Notes under the pieces: model-generated
Seen by the model: the letters and a program-made list of their open reading frames with translations, nothing else
What the model was told of the DNA's origin: nothing
The model's database searches: none
Part shown: positions 16,153 to 24,402 of the stretch, piece after piece
How the letters are laid out: the number at the start of each line of letters is the position of its first letter
Position numbering within the stretch: position 1 is the first letter of the stretch
Source: Bradyrhizobium sp. NAS80.1
Lineage (GTDB): Bacteria; Pseudomonadota; Alphaproteobacteria; Rhizobiales; Xanthobacteraceae
Direction: 5' to 3'
Assembly (NCBI RefSeq): GCF_001908205.1
Contig: NZ_LGHL01000178.1
Span: 1 to 34,488, forward strand
Length of the DNA stretch: 34,488 bases
Position numbers and translations under genes: made by a program

Positions 16153-17358
16153 ATGAGCACCGAGGCCCGTAAACCGCCGGTCCAGATCGCGCTGAAGGTC
16201 AGGCGCGTGCTGGGCGGCAAGGCAGGCTGGAACGGCGTTGCCGTCCAGTTTGCCTTTGCGGCGATCCTGGGCTGGATCGGCTACGAGATCGTCTCCAACG
16301 CCCGCGCCAACCTCGAAAACCAGCACATTGCCGCCGGCTTCGGCTTCCTCCGGAACAATGCCGGCTTCGACGTCAACCAGACCCTGATCTCCTACACCGG
16401 CTCGGACACGTTCCTGCGCGTGTTTGTGGTCGGGCTTCTGAACACGCTCGTGGTCTCGGTGGTCGGCATCGTCTTTGCCACCGTGATCGGCTTCATCGTC
16501 GCGTTGTGCCGGCTGTCGCCCAACTGGCTCCTGTCGCGCGTCGGCGAGATTTACGTCGAAATCATCCGCAACCTGCCGGTCCTATTCCAGATCCTGTTCT
16601 GGTACCTGGCGGTGCTGGCGGCCCTGCCAAATCCTCGGCAAAGCATCTCGCTTCTCGGCATTGTCTTCATCAGCAATCGCGGACTGGTCATTCCCCGCCC
16701 GATCGGCGAGAGCGGGTTTGAGCCGTTCCTGGCGGCGCTGGCGGTCGGCATCGTCGGCGCGCTGGCGCTTCGCATCTATGCGCGGCGCGCGCTGTTTCAG
16801 CGGGGGCAGATGATCCGCATCTGGCCCTATGTGCTGGGCCTGCTGTTCGGGCTGCCGCTCGTTACCATGCTGGTGTTCGGTTTGCCTTTCACGTTCGAAC
16901 TGCCTCAGCTCAAGGGCTTTAATTTCGCCGGCGGCTCGCGGATCATTCCGGAGTTCGTGGCCCTGACGGTGGCCCTGTCGACCTATACTGCCGCCTTCAT
17001 CGCCGAGATTGTTCGCGCCGGCATCCTGTCCGTGCACAAGGGGCAGATGGAGGCGGGATCCTCGCTTGGCCTCAGTCGCGGCGCCACGCTCCGGCTGATC
17101 GTCGTGCCGCAAGCGATGCGCGTCATCGTGCCGCCGCTGACCAACCAGTATCTCAACCTCACCAAGAATTCTTCGCTGGCGGTCGCGATCGGCTATCCTG
17201 ACCTGGTTTCGGTGTTCGCCGGCACGTCGCTGAGCCAGACCGGGCAGGCGATCGAGATCATCGCCATGACGATGGGCGTCTATCTCCTGATCTCTCTCGT
17301 CACCAGCGCCGTCATGAGCGTCTACGGTTGGCGCGTCAGCCGGAGCCTTGGCGCATGA
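16153..17358 (+). CDS. aapQ: General L-amino-acid ABC transporter, permease AapQ
   Basis: A 401-residue inner-membrane permease, about the size I recall for Rhizobium AapQ (400). ATG 16153 is the natural start; the open frame runs upstream into aapJ but that part is antisense-like noise. The protein has the typical AapQ plan: a first helix, a periplasmic loop with FLRNNAGFDVNQTLISYTGS, then the permease core NTLVVSVVGIVFATVIGFIV. The ATPase-coupling EAA loop is EAGSSLGLSRGATLRLIVVP, followed by the family end PPLTNQYLNLTKNSSLAVAIGYPDL. It pairs with AapM to form the membrane channel. Its TGA overlaps the aapM start (ATGA). Confidence 0.92.
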   Translation: MSTEARKPPVQIALKVRRVLGGKAGWNGVAVQFAFAAILGWIGYEIVSNARANLENQHIAAGFGFLRNNAGFDVNQTLISYTGSDTFLRVFVVGLLNTLVVSVVGIVFATVIGFIVALCRLSPNWLLSRVGEIYVEIIRNLPVLFQILFWYLAVLAALPNPRQSISLLGIVFISNRGLVIPRPIGESGFEPFLAALAVGIVGALALRIYARRALFQRGQMIRIWPYVLGLLFGLPLVTMLVFGLPFTFELPQLKGFNFAGGSRIIPEFVALTVALSTYTAAFIAEIVRAGILSVHKGQMEAGSSLGLSRGATLRLIVVPQAMRVIVPPLTNQYLNLTKNSSLAVAIGYPDLVSVFAGTSLSQTGQAIEIIAMTMGVYLLISLVTSAVMSVYGWRVSRSLGA

Positions 17359-18875
17359 GCGATATCACCTCGTCCAGCTTCGTCCGCCATGACCTGCTCA
17401 CTGAGCGTCCCGCGCCGGTGAAGACCACGGGCTTCATCGGCCTGGTGCGCACCCGCCTGTTCAACTCGCCGACCAACATCCTGCTCACGATCGTCGGCGC
17501 CTTGCTGCTCGGGTTCACCATCGTACCATCCGTCAGGTTCCTGATGGTCGACGCGGTCTGGACCGGCAAGGACCGCGCGGCGTGCCTGCCCGAGAATGCC
17601 GGCTTCGCGGTTGGCGCCTGCTGGCCCTACATCCAGGCCAAGCTGCCGCAGTTGATCTACGGCTTCTATCCCGAGGCCGAGCGCTGGCGGGTCAACCTCG
17701 CACTGATCCTGGCGGCAGTTCTGCTGTTGCCGCTGCTCGTTCCACGTCTGCCGGCGAAGGGGCTCAACGCGGGCCTGTTCTTCCTCGCCTTTCCGGTGGT
17801 CGCATTCTTCCTGCTGCACGGCGGCGGGTTCTCCGGCTTCGGCCTGAGCTGGACGGCTGGACTGCTGCAATTGTTCGACGACAGCATCATGAGCGCCGGG
17901 CAGGCTCTGCTGAGTCTCAGCAAGACCTCTGCCATCGCACCGCTGCTGTGGGTCATCGGCAGTCTCATCCTGCTGGTTGGCACGGCGATCTCCTGGCTGA
18001 TCTTTCCGCTGACCTGGCTGCACGATCAGATCCAGGGGACCGGCCAGTCGGTCTGGGTCGATTTCGCCATCACGACCGTCGTCGTCTCCCTGATCGCCTT
18101 CTGGCTTGGTGGCGGGGTGCGCGCGGGCTGGCGCACGCTCGCCTCGAGCCTCGCCGCCTTCGTCGCCATCGCGATCGTGATCAAGCTGATGGGGCTTGAT
18201 CACGGCGGACTACCCATCGTGCAGACGAGCTTGTGGGGCGGGCTCCTGGTGACGCTGGTGGTCTCCGTCACCGGGATCGTCACCTCTCTGCCGATCGGCA
18301 TTGCACTGGCTCTCGGCCGCCGCTCCACCATTCCGCTGATCCGGATCTTCTCGATCGCCTTCATCGAGTTCTGGCGCGGCGTGCCGTTGATTACCGTGCT
18401 GTTTTTCGCGACCTACATGCTGCCCTTGTTCCTGCCCGGCAATTTCACGGTCGACGGGCTGGTGCGCGCGCTGATCGGAATCGCGCTGTTCACGGGCGCC
18501 TACCAGGCCGAGAACGTACGCGGCGGGTTAGCTGCGATCCCGCGCGGGCAGGGTGAGGCTGCCGCCGCCCTCGGGCTGTCCTGGTGGAAGACGACCTCGC
18601 TGATCGTGCTGCCGCAGGCGCTGCGCCACGTCATTCCGAACCTCGTCAACAGCTTCATCTCGCTGTTCAAGGACACTTCGCTCGTTTCGATCGTGGCGTT
18701 GTTCGATTTGCTCGGTTCCCTGCGAGCGTCATTCGCGGATCCGAAGTGGTCGACGCCGTCGACGTTGTTCACCGGCTTCGCATTTGCCGGTATCATCTAT
18801 TTTATCTTCTGCTTTGGAATGTCGCGCTACTCGCTCTTCGTCGAGCACCGCCTCAACGCCCACCGTCGCAACTGA
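17355..18875 (+). CDS. aapM: General L-amino-acid ABC transporter, permease AapM (extended form)
   Basis: A 506-residue permease starting at ATG 17355, which overlaps the aapQ stop by 4 nt. The N-terminal part (LFNSPTNILLTIVGALLLGF, then GACWPYIQAKLPQLIYGFYP) and the C-terminal permease core (SLWGGLLVTLVVSVTGIVTS to the EAA loop GEAAAALGLSWWKTTSLIVLP) match AapM. Between them, roughly residues 160-290, lies a stretch with about three extra hydrophobic helices (LLWVIGSLILLVGTAISWLI and WVDFAITTVVVSLIAFWLGG among them). From memory, R. leguminosarum AapM is about 384 residues and lacks most of this. The insertion is in frame and hydrophobic, so it looks like a genuine family variant, not a frameshift. 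Confidence 0.9.
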   Translation: MSDITSSSFVRHDLLTERPAPVKTTGFIGLVRTRLFNSPTNILLTIVGALLLGFTIVPSVRFLMVDAVWTGKDRAACLPENAGFAVGACWPYIQAKLPQLIYGFYPEAERWRVNLALILAAVLLLPLLVPRLPAKGLNAGLFFLAFPVVAFFLLHGGGFSGFGLSWTAGLLQLFDDSIMSAGQALLSLSKTSAIAPLLWVIGSLILLVGTAISWLIFPLTWLHDQIQGTGQSVWVDFAITTVVVSLIAFWLGGGVRAGWRTLASSLAAFVAIAIVIKLMGLDHGGLPIVQTSLWGGLLVTLVVSVTGIVTSLPIGIALALGRRSTIPLIRIFSIAFIEFWRGVPLITVLFFATYMLPLFLPGNFTVDGLVRALIGIALFTGAYQAENVRGGLAAIPRGQGEAAAALGLSWWKTTSLIVLPQALRHVIPNLVNSFISLFKDTSLVSIVALFDLLGSLRASFADPKWSTPSTLFTGFAFAGIIYFIFCFGMSRYSLFVEHRLNAHRRN

Positions 18876-18887
18876 TCGAGCTCCACC

Positions 18888-19628
18888 ATGTCCGCTGACC
18901 CCATCGTCAAGATTTCCGGCCTCAACAAATGGTACGGCGAGTTTCACGTGCTGCGCGACATCGACCTCGAGGTCCACAAGGGCGAGCGCATCGTGATCTG
19001 CGGCCCCTCGGGCTCCGGCAAGTCGACGCTGATCCGCTGCATCAATGCGCTCGAGGAGTTCCAGGAAGGCGAGATCGTCGTCGACGGCATCGAGCTCGGG
19101 CCGAACCTCAAGCACATCGACGCGGTGCGCCGCGAAGTCGGCATGGTGTTCCAGAGCTTCAATCTCTTCCCGCATCTCACGGTGCTGGATAATTGCACGC
19201 TCGCGCCGATCTGGGTGCGCAACATCCCCAAGAAGGACGCCGAGGCGACCGCGATGAAATTCCTGGAGCGGGTAAAGATCCCGCATCAGGCCAACAAGTT
19301 TCCGGGACAGATGTCCGGAGGCCAACAGCAGCGTGTCGCGATCGCGCGCGCGCTGACGATGAACCCGAAGGTGATGCTGTTCGACGAGCCGACCTCGGCG
19401 CTCGATCCGGAGATGGTCAAGGAGGTGCTCGACACCATGGTCGACCTCGCCCGGGAGGGCATGACCATGCTGGTCGTCACCCACGAGATGGGTTTTGCCC
19501 GCGAGGTCGCCAACCGCGTGGTGTTCATGGACGCCGGTCAGATCATCGAGGCCAATACGCCCAATGAGTTCTTCGCTACGCCCCAGCACGCGCGCACCAA
19601 GCTGTTCCTGAGCCAGATTTTGCGGTGA
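18888..19628 (+). CDS. aapP: General L-amino-acid ABC transporter, ATPase AapP
   Basis: A 246-residue ATP-binding subunit that drives amino-acid import through AapQM. All ABC motifs are intact: Walker A GPSGSGKST (residues 39-47), Q-loop Gln89 in GMVFQSFNLFPH, signature MSGGQQQRVAIARAL (142-156), Walker B VMLFDEP (162-168) with Glu167, D-loop SALD, and H-loop His199 in VVTHEMG. The size and polar amino-acid transporter style (IRCINALEEFQEGEI, ANTPNEFFATPQHARTKLFL) fit AapP/GlnQ. It is last in the operon, 12 nt after aapM, with GAG as a modest ribosome site. A large palindromic repeat follows 10 nt after the stop and may protect or end the transcript. Confidence 0.93.
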   Translation: MSADPIVKISGLNKWYGEFHVLRDIDLEVHKGERIVICGPSGSGKSTLIRCINALEEFQEGEIVVDGIELGPNLKHIDAVRREVGMVFQSFNLFPHLTVLDNCTLAPIWVRNIPKKDAEATAMKFLERVKIPHQANKFPGQMSGGQQQRVAIARALTMNPKVMLFDEPTSALDPEMVKEVLDTMVDLAREGMTMLVVTHEMGFAREVANRVVFMDAGQIIEANTPNEFFATPQHARTKLFLSQILR

Positions 19629-19638
19629 TCGCAGATCT

Positions 19639-19732
19639 CGTAGGCGGGCAAAAGGCGCATTTGCGCCGTGCCCACCATGGTTCGGCAATCGCGAGCAGCA
19701 TGGTGGGCACGCTACGCTTTGCCCACCCTACG
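19639..19732. repeat. Multi-armed palindromic repeat between aapP and cysK
   Basis: A 94-bp element in the gap between converging genes. The outer arms pair with one bulge and minor mismatch (CGTAGGCGGGCAAA at 19639-19652 with TTTGCCCACCCTACG at 19718-19732). Inside are a GGCGC-ATTT-GCGCC hairpin (19654-19667), a perfect 12-bp stem pairing 19668-19679 with 19699-19710, and a tiny hairpin at 19711-19717. The GTAGGGTGGGCAAAG-type sequence is, from memory, very common between genes in Bradyrhizobium. It may act as a transcript-stabilising or bidirectional stop structure for aapP and cysK, but no T-run is present. Confidence 0.85.
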
Positions 19733-19774
19733 ATACGCGGCCCTAGGCTTCACGCGTCTGAAAGCCATCTCGAC

Positions 19775-20809
19775 CTAGACGAACGGCGGCTTGATATTGC
19801 TGCGCTTCTCCAGCCACTCCGGCACTGGAAGGTTCTTGGCGCGCATGAAGTCCGCATTGAACAGCTTTGACTGATAGCGGCTGCCGGAATCGCAGAGCAC
19901 CGTGACGATCGTCTTGTCGGGCCCGAGCTGCCTGGCGAGGCGCATGGCGCCGACGATGTTGATGCCGGTCGAGCCGCCGAGGCACAGGCCTTCGTGCTGC
20001 AGCAACTCGTAGATCACTGTGACGGCTTCGGCATCGGGAATGAGATAGGCATCATCGACCTTCGCGGTCTCGACGATCGCGGTCGCGCGGTTGAGGCCGA
20101 TGCCTTCGGTGATCGAGCCGCCGGGCGTCGCCTTGGCATCGCCCGTCCTGAAATATTCGTACATGCCGGCGCCGTGCGGGTCGGCGCAGGCGATCTTCAC
20201 GTTCTTGTTCTTCTCTTTCAGATAGCGGCTGACGCCGGCGAGCGTGCCGCCGCTGCCGACCGAGCAGACGAAACCGTCGACCTTGCCGCCGGTCTGCTCC
20301 CAGATCTCCGGCCCTGTGGACTCGTAATGCGCCTTGGCGTTGTCGAGGTTATTCCACTGGTCGGCGAACAGCACGCCATTGGGCTCGGTCTTGCGCAGCT
20401 CATCCGCGAGGCGGCGCCCGACATGCTGGTAGTTGTTGGGATTGGCATAGGGCAGGGCGGGGACTTCGATCAGCTCGGCGCCGCACAACTTCAGAAAGTC
20501 TTTCTTCTCCTGGCTCTGCGTCTCCGGGATCACGATTAGCGTACGATAACCACGGGCGCTGGCGACGACGGCGAGCCCGATGCCGGTGTTGCCGGCAGTC
20601 GATTCCACTACGAGACCGCCAGGCTTGAGCTCGCCGCGCTTCTCCGCTTCCAGGATCATCCATTTGCCAGCCCGGTCCTTGACCGATTGGCCCGGATTCA
20701 TGAACTCAGCCTTGCCCAGGATGGTGCAGCCGGTCAGTTCCGAGGCGCGCTTGAGCTTGATCAGCGGGGTGTCGCCGATGGCTTCGACAACGTCGTTTCG
20801 AATGGTCAT
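19775..20809 (-). CDS. cysK: Cysteine synthase A (O-acetylserine sulfhydrylase)
   Basis: A 344-residue PLP enzyme that makes cysteine from O-acetylserine and sulfide in the cytoplasm. The PLP lysine is Lys44 in NPGQSVKDRAG; the substrate loop is ESTAGNTGIGL (residues 69-79), and the phosphate-binding loop is GSGGTLAG (185-192). The length (344) is at the longer end typical of the alphaproteobacterial form. The start MTIRNDVVEAIGDTPLIKLK fits the family, although no clear Shine-Dalgarno precedes it. TTGGCC (20846-20851) and GGCCAA (20870-20875) form an inverted repeat in its upstream region. A cystathionine beta-synthase-like activity cannot be ruled out, but no C-terminal CBS domain is present. 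Confidence 0.9.
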   Translation of the reverse strand: MTIRNDVVEAIGDTPLIKLKRASELTGCTILGKAEFMNPGQSVKDRAGKWMILEAEKRGELKPGGLVVESTAGNTGIGLAVVASARGYRTLIVIPETQSQEKKDFLKLCGAELIEVPALPYANPNNYQHVGRRLADELRKTEPNGVLFADQWNNLDNAKAHYESTGPEIWEQTGGKVDGFVCSVGSGGTLAGVSRYLKEKNKNVKIACADPHGAGMYEYFRTGDAKATPGGSITEGIGLNRATAIVETAKVDDAYLIPDAEAVTVIYELLQHEGLCLGGSTGINIVGAMRLARQLGPDKTIVTVLCDSGSRYQSKLFNADFMRAKNLPVPEWLEKRSNIKPPFV

Positions 20810-21106
20810 GTCAGGGGAAAATCACTAGCAAGGGGTTGAGCAGGCTTGGCCCAAACCTAGTGCTTGGCAGGCCAAAGGGGAAGGCTTTTGCGCTGCGGCG
20901 AGACGGGTCGAAGTACCCGCCGAAGCAACGATATTCCGGAAGGAGAGACTGCTCGGGCCGAGCGCGCCGGCGGGCCAGGTATGTCCTCGACAAGATGGAT
21001 GGTACGCGGAAGACGGAAGTCATATCTGCGCTATGGTTGGGTATTCGTTCTCGGCAGTTGACGGCTTCGTGAGAATGGTTCGGCCGGGCTTTGAGAGTGA
21101 GATGAA

Positions 21107-21155
21107 CCCGCATCACCGCTGTTGCGGGTCTGCACGGCCTGGTCGTGCAGACCCG
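21107..21155. other. Two overlapping, mutually exclusive hairpins in a gene-free region
   Basis: A perfect 12-bp stem pairs 21125-21136 with 21144-21155 around a 7-nt loop. A competing stem pairs CCCGCA (21107-21112) with TGCGGG (21123-21128), which uses bases of the larger stem, so only one can form. No T-run follows on either strand. The pair lies in the 658-bp stretch 20810-21467 between the divergent cysK and efflux operons, where I see no convincing protein gene or consensus promoter. It may be a leader switch, a small RNA or a repeat. Confidence 0.5.
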
Positions 21156-21303
21156 GCGCCGGTGTGGCCGCAATATCACATGAAATCTTGGTAAGATTGA
21201 ATGCGCTCCATGACTGAGCGGGTATACGAAAAATCGCTGCAAGACAGGGCCATCTTGCATTTGCGTGATACCGACATCGGTGCGTTTGGGTGTGCATCTC
21301 GCA

Positions 21304-21332
21304 GGTGCGGGACTGTCCCGCGGTTCCGCACC
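21304..21332. other. Nested alternative hairpins upstream of the efflux operon
   Basis: GGTGCGG (21304-21310) pairs with CCGCACC (21326-21332); alternatively GCGGGA (21307-21312) pairs with TCCCGC (21316-21321). The two stems share bases and exclude each other. The element lies 135 bp before the likely start of the outer-membrane lipoprotein gene on the plus strand, a position suited to an operator or a leader structure. No regulator gene is adjacent. Confidence 0.4.
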
Positions 21333-21467
21333 CGGCTAGAATGGACGTCATGTTCCGCAGAAAGCAGTACCTTTGAACGAGCTGCAGAAAGCCCCCCGAC
21401 TGTCCGACCGCGAATCGGTTAATCCGGCTACGCGGTGGCGGCTCGATCTGCCCGGCGGGGGGTGGAT

Positions 21468-22946
21468 GTGACACAGGCTGTTCCTGCGATCGCCCTGCGG
21501 CGGTCTACTGGTTCTGCGTCCCGGACGCGGCGTGCGGCGCGCTGGGTTGCGGTGCTGTGCGTTGCCGCCAGTTCGGGGGCTTGCGTGCTGACGCAGGATC
21601 TTCCGGATCCCGCGCTCGACGTTCCCGCCCAGTACAAATATGCGGGCAAGGGGGATGCGCCGCCATCATTGGATTGGTGGCGCGGCTTCCGGTCCACGGA
21701 ACTGACGCAGCTGATGGAAGAGGCGCAGACCGTCAATCTCGACATCGCCGCCGCCGTCGCGCGCATCGTCCAGGCCGACGCACTGGCGCGGCAGGCGGGT
21801 GCGGCGTTGCTGCCGAGCCTGTCAGGCAGCGGCTCCGAGACCTATTCGCGCACCTCTGGCTCGTCGGCCTCCGGACTCACCAACGGCGGCCGCGAGGTCG
21901 TCAACTATTCGGCTTCCCTGAGCGCGAGCTACCAGCTCGATTTCTGGGGCCAGAACCGCGACGCGCTGCAGACGGCGGAGGAGACGGCGATCGCCAACCG
22001 GTTCGATCGTGACGTCGTCGCGCTGACGACGCTGGCAGGGGTTGCCAACGCCTATTTCCAGGTGTTGTCCTCGCAGGACAGGCTGCGGACCGCGCAGAAC
22101 AACATCGCGAGCGCACAGCGCATCCTCGATGCCATCAAGGAGCGCCGCAAGGCCGGTACCAGCACCGATCTGGACGTCGCGCAGCAGGAGAGCGTGCTGG
22201 GCAACCAGAAGGCGACGGTGCCGCCGTTGCGCCAGACGCTCGACCAGAACATGAACGCGCTCGCCGTGCTGGTGTCGCGGCCGCCGGAGAGCGTGCGCGT
22301 GCTCGGCGGCTCGCTGAACAAGATCGCGATCCCGCGCGTCACGCCGGGCCTGCCGTCAGAAATCTTGACGCAGCGGCCGGACATCCGTCGGCAGGAGGCG
22401 CAGCTTGCCTCCGCCACCGCCAATATCGGCAACGCCCGTGCGCAGTTCTTCCCGACCATCCAATTGACCGGCAATGGCGGCTATCAGAGCTCCGCGCTTG
22501 TGTCGCTGTTCCAGCCGCATGCGGCGTTCTTCCAGCTCGTCGGCAGCGCGACGCAACCAATCTTCGACGGCGGCAAGATCCTCGGCAATTTCGAATTCGC
22601 CAAGGCGCGGCAGGATGAATTGCTCCAGACCTACCGCAAGACCATCGTCCAGTCCTTTGCCGACGTAGACAATGCGCTCTACTCGATCAAGCAGACCACG
22701 ATCAAGCTGCAATTGCAGCGCGATGTCGTTACCTCCTCGAAGCGCGCGTTCGATCTTGCCGAGCAGCAATTGCACGCCGGCACCGCCGACATCGTGACCG
22801 TGCTGAACGTCCAGCAGACACTATTTCAGGCGGAAGATGCGTTGTGGCAGGCCCAACTCGCACGGCTTCTTGCCATCGTCAGCCTGTATCAAGCGCTCGG
22901 CGGCGGCTGGGAGCCGCGAATGGAGAAACCGGTCAATGCTCTTTAA
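21468..22946 (+). CDS. RND efflux outer-membrane lipoprotein (NodT/OprM family)
   Basis: A 492-residue outer-membrane factor that forms the exit duct of a tripartite pump. I chose GTG 21468 because a G-rich ribosome site (about 21453-21459) lies just upstream; GTG 21435 is an in-frame alternative. The lipobox SSGAC places the acylated Cys at residue 39. Two repeats of the OEP domain follow, with the family motifs LDWWRGFRSTELTQLMEEA, SASYQLDFWGQNRDALQTAE, ILTQRPDIRRQEAQLASATANIG and TQPIFDGGKILGNFEFAKAR. The first gene of an OMF-MFP-RND-RND operon, it overlaps the next gene by 11 nt. In many related operons, such as mdtABC, the OMF is encoded elsewhere or last. Confidence 0.92.
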   Translation: MTQAVPAIALRRSTGSASRTRRAARWVAVLCVAASSGACVLTQDLPDPALDVPAQYKYAGKGDAPPSLDWWRGFRSTELTQLMEEAQTVNLDIAAAVARIVQADALARQAGAALLPSLSGSGSETYSRTSGSSASGLTNGGREVVNYSASLSASYQLDFWGQNRDALQTAEETAIANRFDRDVVALTTLAGVANAYFQVLSSQDRLRTAQNNIASAQRILDAIKERRKAGTSTDLDVAQQESVLGNQKATVPPLRQTLDQNMNALAVLVSRPPESVRVLGGSLNKIAIPRVTPGLPSEILTQRPDIRRQEAQLASATANIGNARAQFFPTIQLTGNGGYQSSALVSLFQPHAAFFQLVGSATQPIFDGGKILGNFEFAKARQDELLQTYRKTIVQSFADVDNALYSIKQTTIKLQLQRDVVTSSKRAFDLAEQQLHAGTADIVTVLNVQQTLFQAEDALWQAQLARLLAIVSLYQALGGGWEPRMEKPVNAL

Positions 22947-24366
22947 GCCGGATATGAAGGAAAGCGCGAAACAGGGGACGGCGAAGAAGTCGCGCGGTCG
23001 CGGCTTCGTGATGACCCTGATCACGCTCGCGATCCTTGGCGGCCTCGGGTATGTCGGCTGGACCGCGATTCATCAGCAACAGCAGGCGAACAACCGCAAT
23101 CAGCGGCCCGATCTGCCCGTGCCGGTATTGGCTGCGACTCCGCGTATCCAGGACGTGCCGGTCTTTCTCGACGGCGTCGGTGCGATCCGCGCGCTCAACA
23201 CCGTGACCGTGCGCTCGCAGGTCGATGGCAAGCTGATCGCGGTGAATTTCACCGAAGGGCAGGACGTCAAGAAGGGCGACGTGCTCGGCGAGATCGATCC
23301 GGCGATCTACCAGGCGCAGTACGACCAGGCCGTCGCCAAGAAGGCACAGGACCAGGCCCAGCTCGCCAACCAGCGCATCGACCTCGCTCGCTACGAGCAG
23401 CTCGCCGCCTCCAATGCGGGGTCCAAGCAGCAGGCCGACACCCAGCGTGCGCTGGTCGCACAGACCGAGGCACTGGTCAGGGCCGACCAGGCCGCGATCG
23501 ACAACGCGGCGGCGACGCTGAGCTATACCAGGATCGTGGCGCCACTCTCGGGCCGCGCCGGCCTTCGCCAGGTCGATCAGGGCAATATCATCCACGCCGC
23601 CGACATCACGGGGCTTGTCGTCATCACGCAATTGCAGCCGATCGCGGTGTGGTTCAGCCTGCCGCAGCAGCAGATCACACGCGTCAATGCGGCGGCGGCG
23701 AAGGGGGCGCTCGCGGTCGACGTGTTCGGCAATGACGGGATCACGGTGATCGACACCGGCAAGCTCACGGGCATCGACAACCAGGTCGACCAGACCACCG
23801 GCACGCTCAGGCTCAAGGCGGAGTTCCCCAACGCCAATTATCAGCTCTGGCCGGGCCAGTTCGTCAATGTCCGCCTCAAGGTCGAGACCTTGACGCAGGC
23901 GCTGGTGGTGCCGACCTCGGCGGTGCAGCGCGGCCCGATCGGGACCTTCAGCTATGTCATCGGCGAGGACAACGTCGTCTCAGCCAAGCCCGTGACGGTG
24001 ACCCAGCAGAATGAGCATGATGCTGTCATCGCCAGCGGCCTGTCGCCGAACGACCGGGTCGTGACCACGGGCTTTGCCAACCTGTCCGACGGCTCCAAGG
24101 TGATCGTCGGGCGCGATGACCAGACTCCGTCGGCCGATCTCGCGCCGCGCAAGCGCTCGCTCGGACCGGACGTTCAGAAGAAGGACGGCGCCAAGGAAAG
24201 CCAGAAGGAAAGCCAGAAGGAAAGCCAGAAGGACGGGCAAGCCAAGGACGGGGAATTCCGCGCCAAGCGGAAGAGCAGCGAAGGCGACCAGAAGGGTCAG
24301 ACCGGGCCGGCGCCAGGACCGGGGGCAAGTCCGGGGGCATCGGGCAGCGGAGCAAAGCAGCCATGA
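22936..24366 (+). CDS. RND efflux membrane-fusion (periplasmic adaptor) protein, MdtA-like
   Basis: A 476-residue adaptor linking the inner-membrane pump to the outer-membrane duct. The start ATG 22936 follows GGAGA (22922-22926) and overlaps the OMF gene. A short basic cytoplasmic tail is followed by an N-terminal membrane anchor (FVMTLITLAILGGLGYVGWT). Then come the lipoyl/barrel-sandwich half-motif VRSQVDGKLIAVNFTEGQDV, an alpha-helical hairpin rich in Gln/Ala, the second half SYTRIVAPLSGRAGLRQVDQ, and beta-barrel segments ending in YQLWPGQFVNVRLKVE. The last ~65 residues are an extra charged, low-complexity tail with three exact KESQ units coded by a 12-bp tandem repeat. MdtA is the nearest named relative; substrates are unknown. 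Confidence 0.92.
   Translation: MLFKPDMKESAKQGTAKKSRGRGFVMTLITLAILGGLGYVGWTAIHQQQQANNRNQRPDLPVPVLAATPRIQDVPVFLDGVGAIRALNTVTVRSQVDGKLIAVNFTEGQDVKKGDVLGEIDPAIYQAQYDQAVAKKAQDQAQLANQRIDLARYEQLAASNAGSKQQADTQRALVAQTEALVRADQAAIDNAAATLSYTRIVAPLSGRAGLRQVDQGNIIHAADITGLVVITQLQPIAVWFSLPQQQITRVNAAAAKGALAVDVFGNDGITVIDTGKLTGIDNQVDQTTGTLRLKAEFPNANYQLWPGQFVNVRLKVETLTQALVVPTSAVQRGPIGTFSYVIGEDNVVSAKPVTVTQQNEHDAVIASGLSPNDRVVTTGFANLSDGSKVIVGRDDQTPSADLAPRKRSLGPDVQKKDGAKESQKESQKESQKDGQAKDGEFRAKRKSSEGDQKGQTGPAPGPGASPGASGSGAKQP
24193..24228 (+). repeat. Three tandem 12-bp units (KESQ) in the adaptor tail
   Basis: The unit AAGGAAAGCCAG occurs three times without change at 24193-24204, 24205-24216 and 24217-24228, followed by a diverged AAGGACGGGCAA. 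Because the unit is 12 bp, gain or loss by slippage would keep the reading frame and only change tail length. Confidence 0.9.
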
Positions 24367-24402
24367 TTCCAACAGCAACCGCCTGAGCGGCAGGCGCATC
24401 CC

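Noticed and set aside
20836..21072. A 78-codon plus-strand frame between cysK and the efflux operon
   Set aside because: Arg/Lys-rich with no ribosome site and no recognisable family; it overlaps likely cysK upstream sequence.
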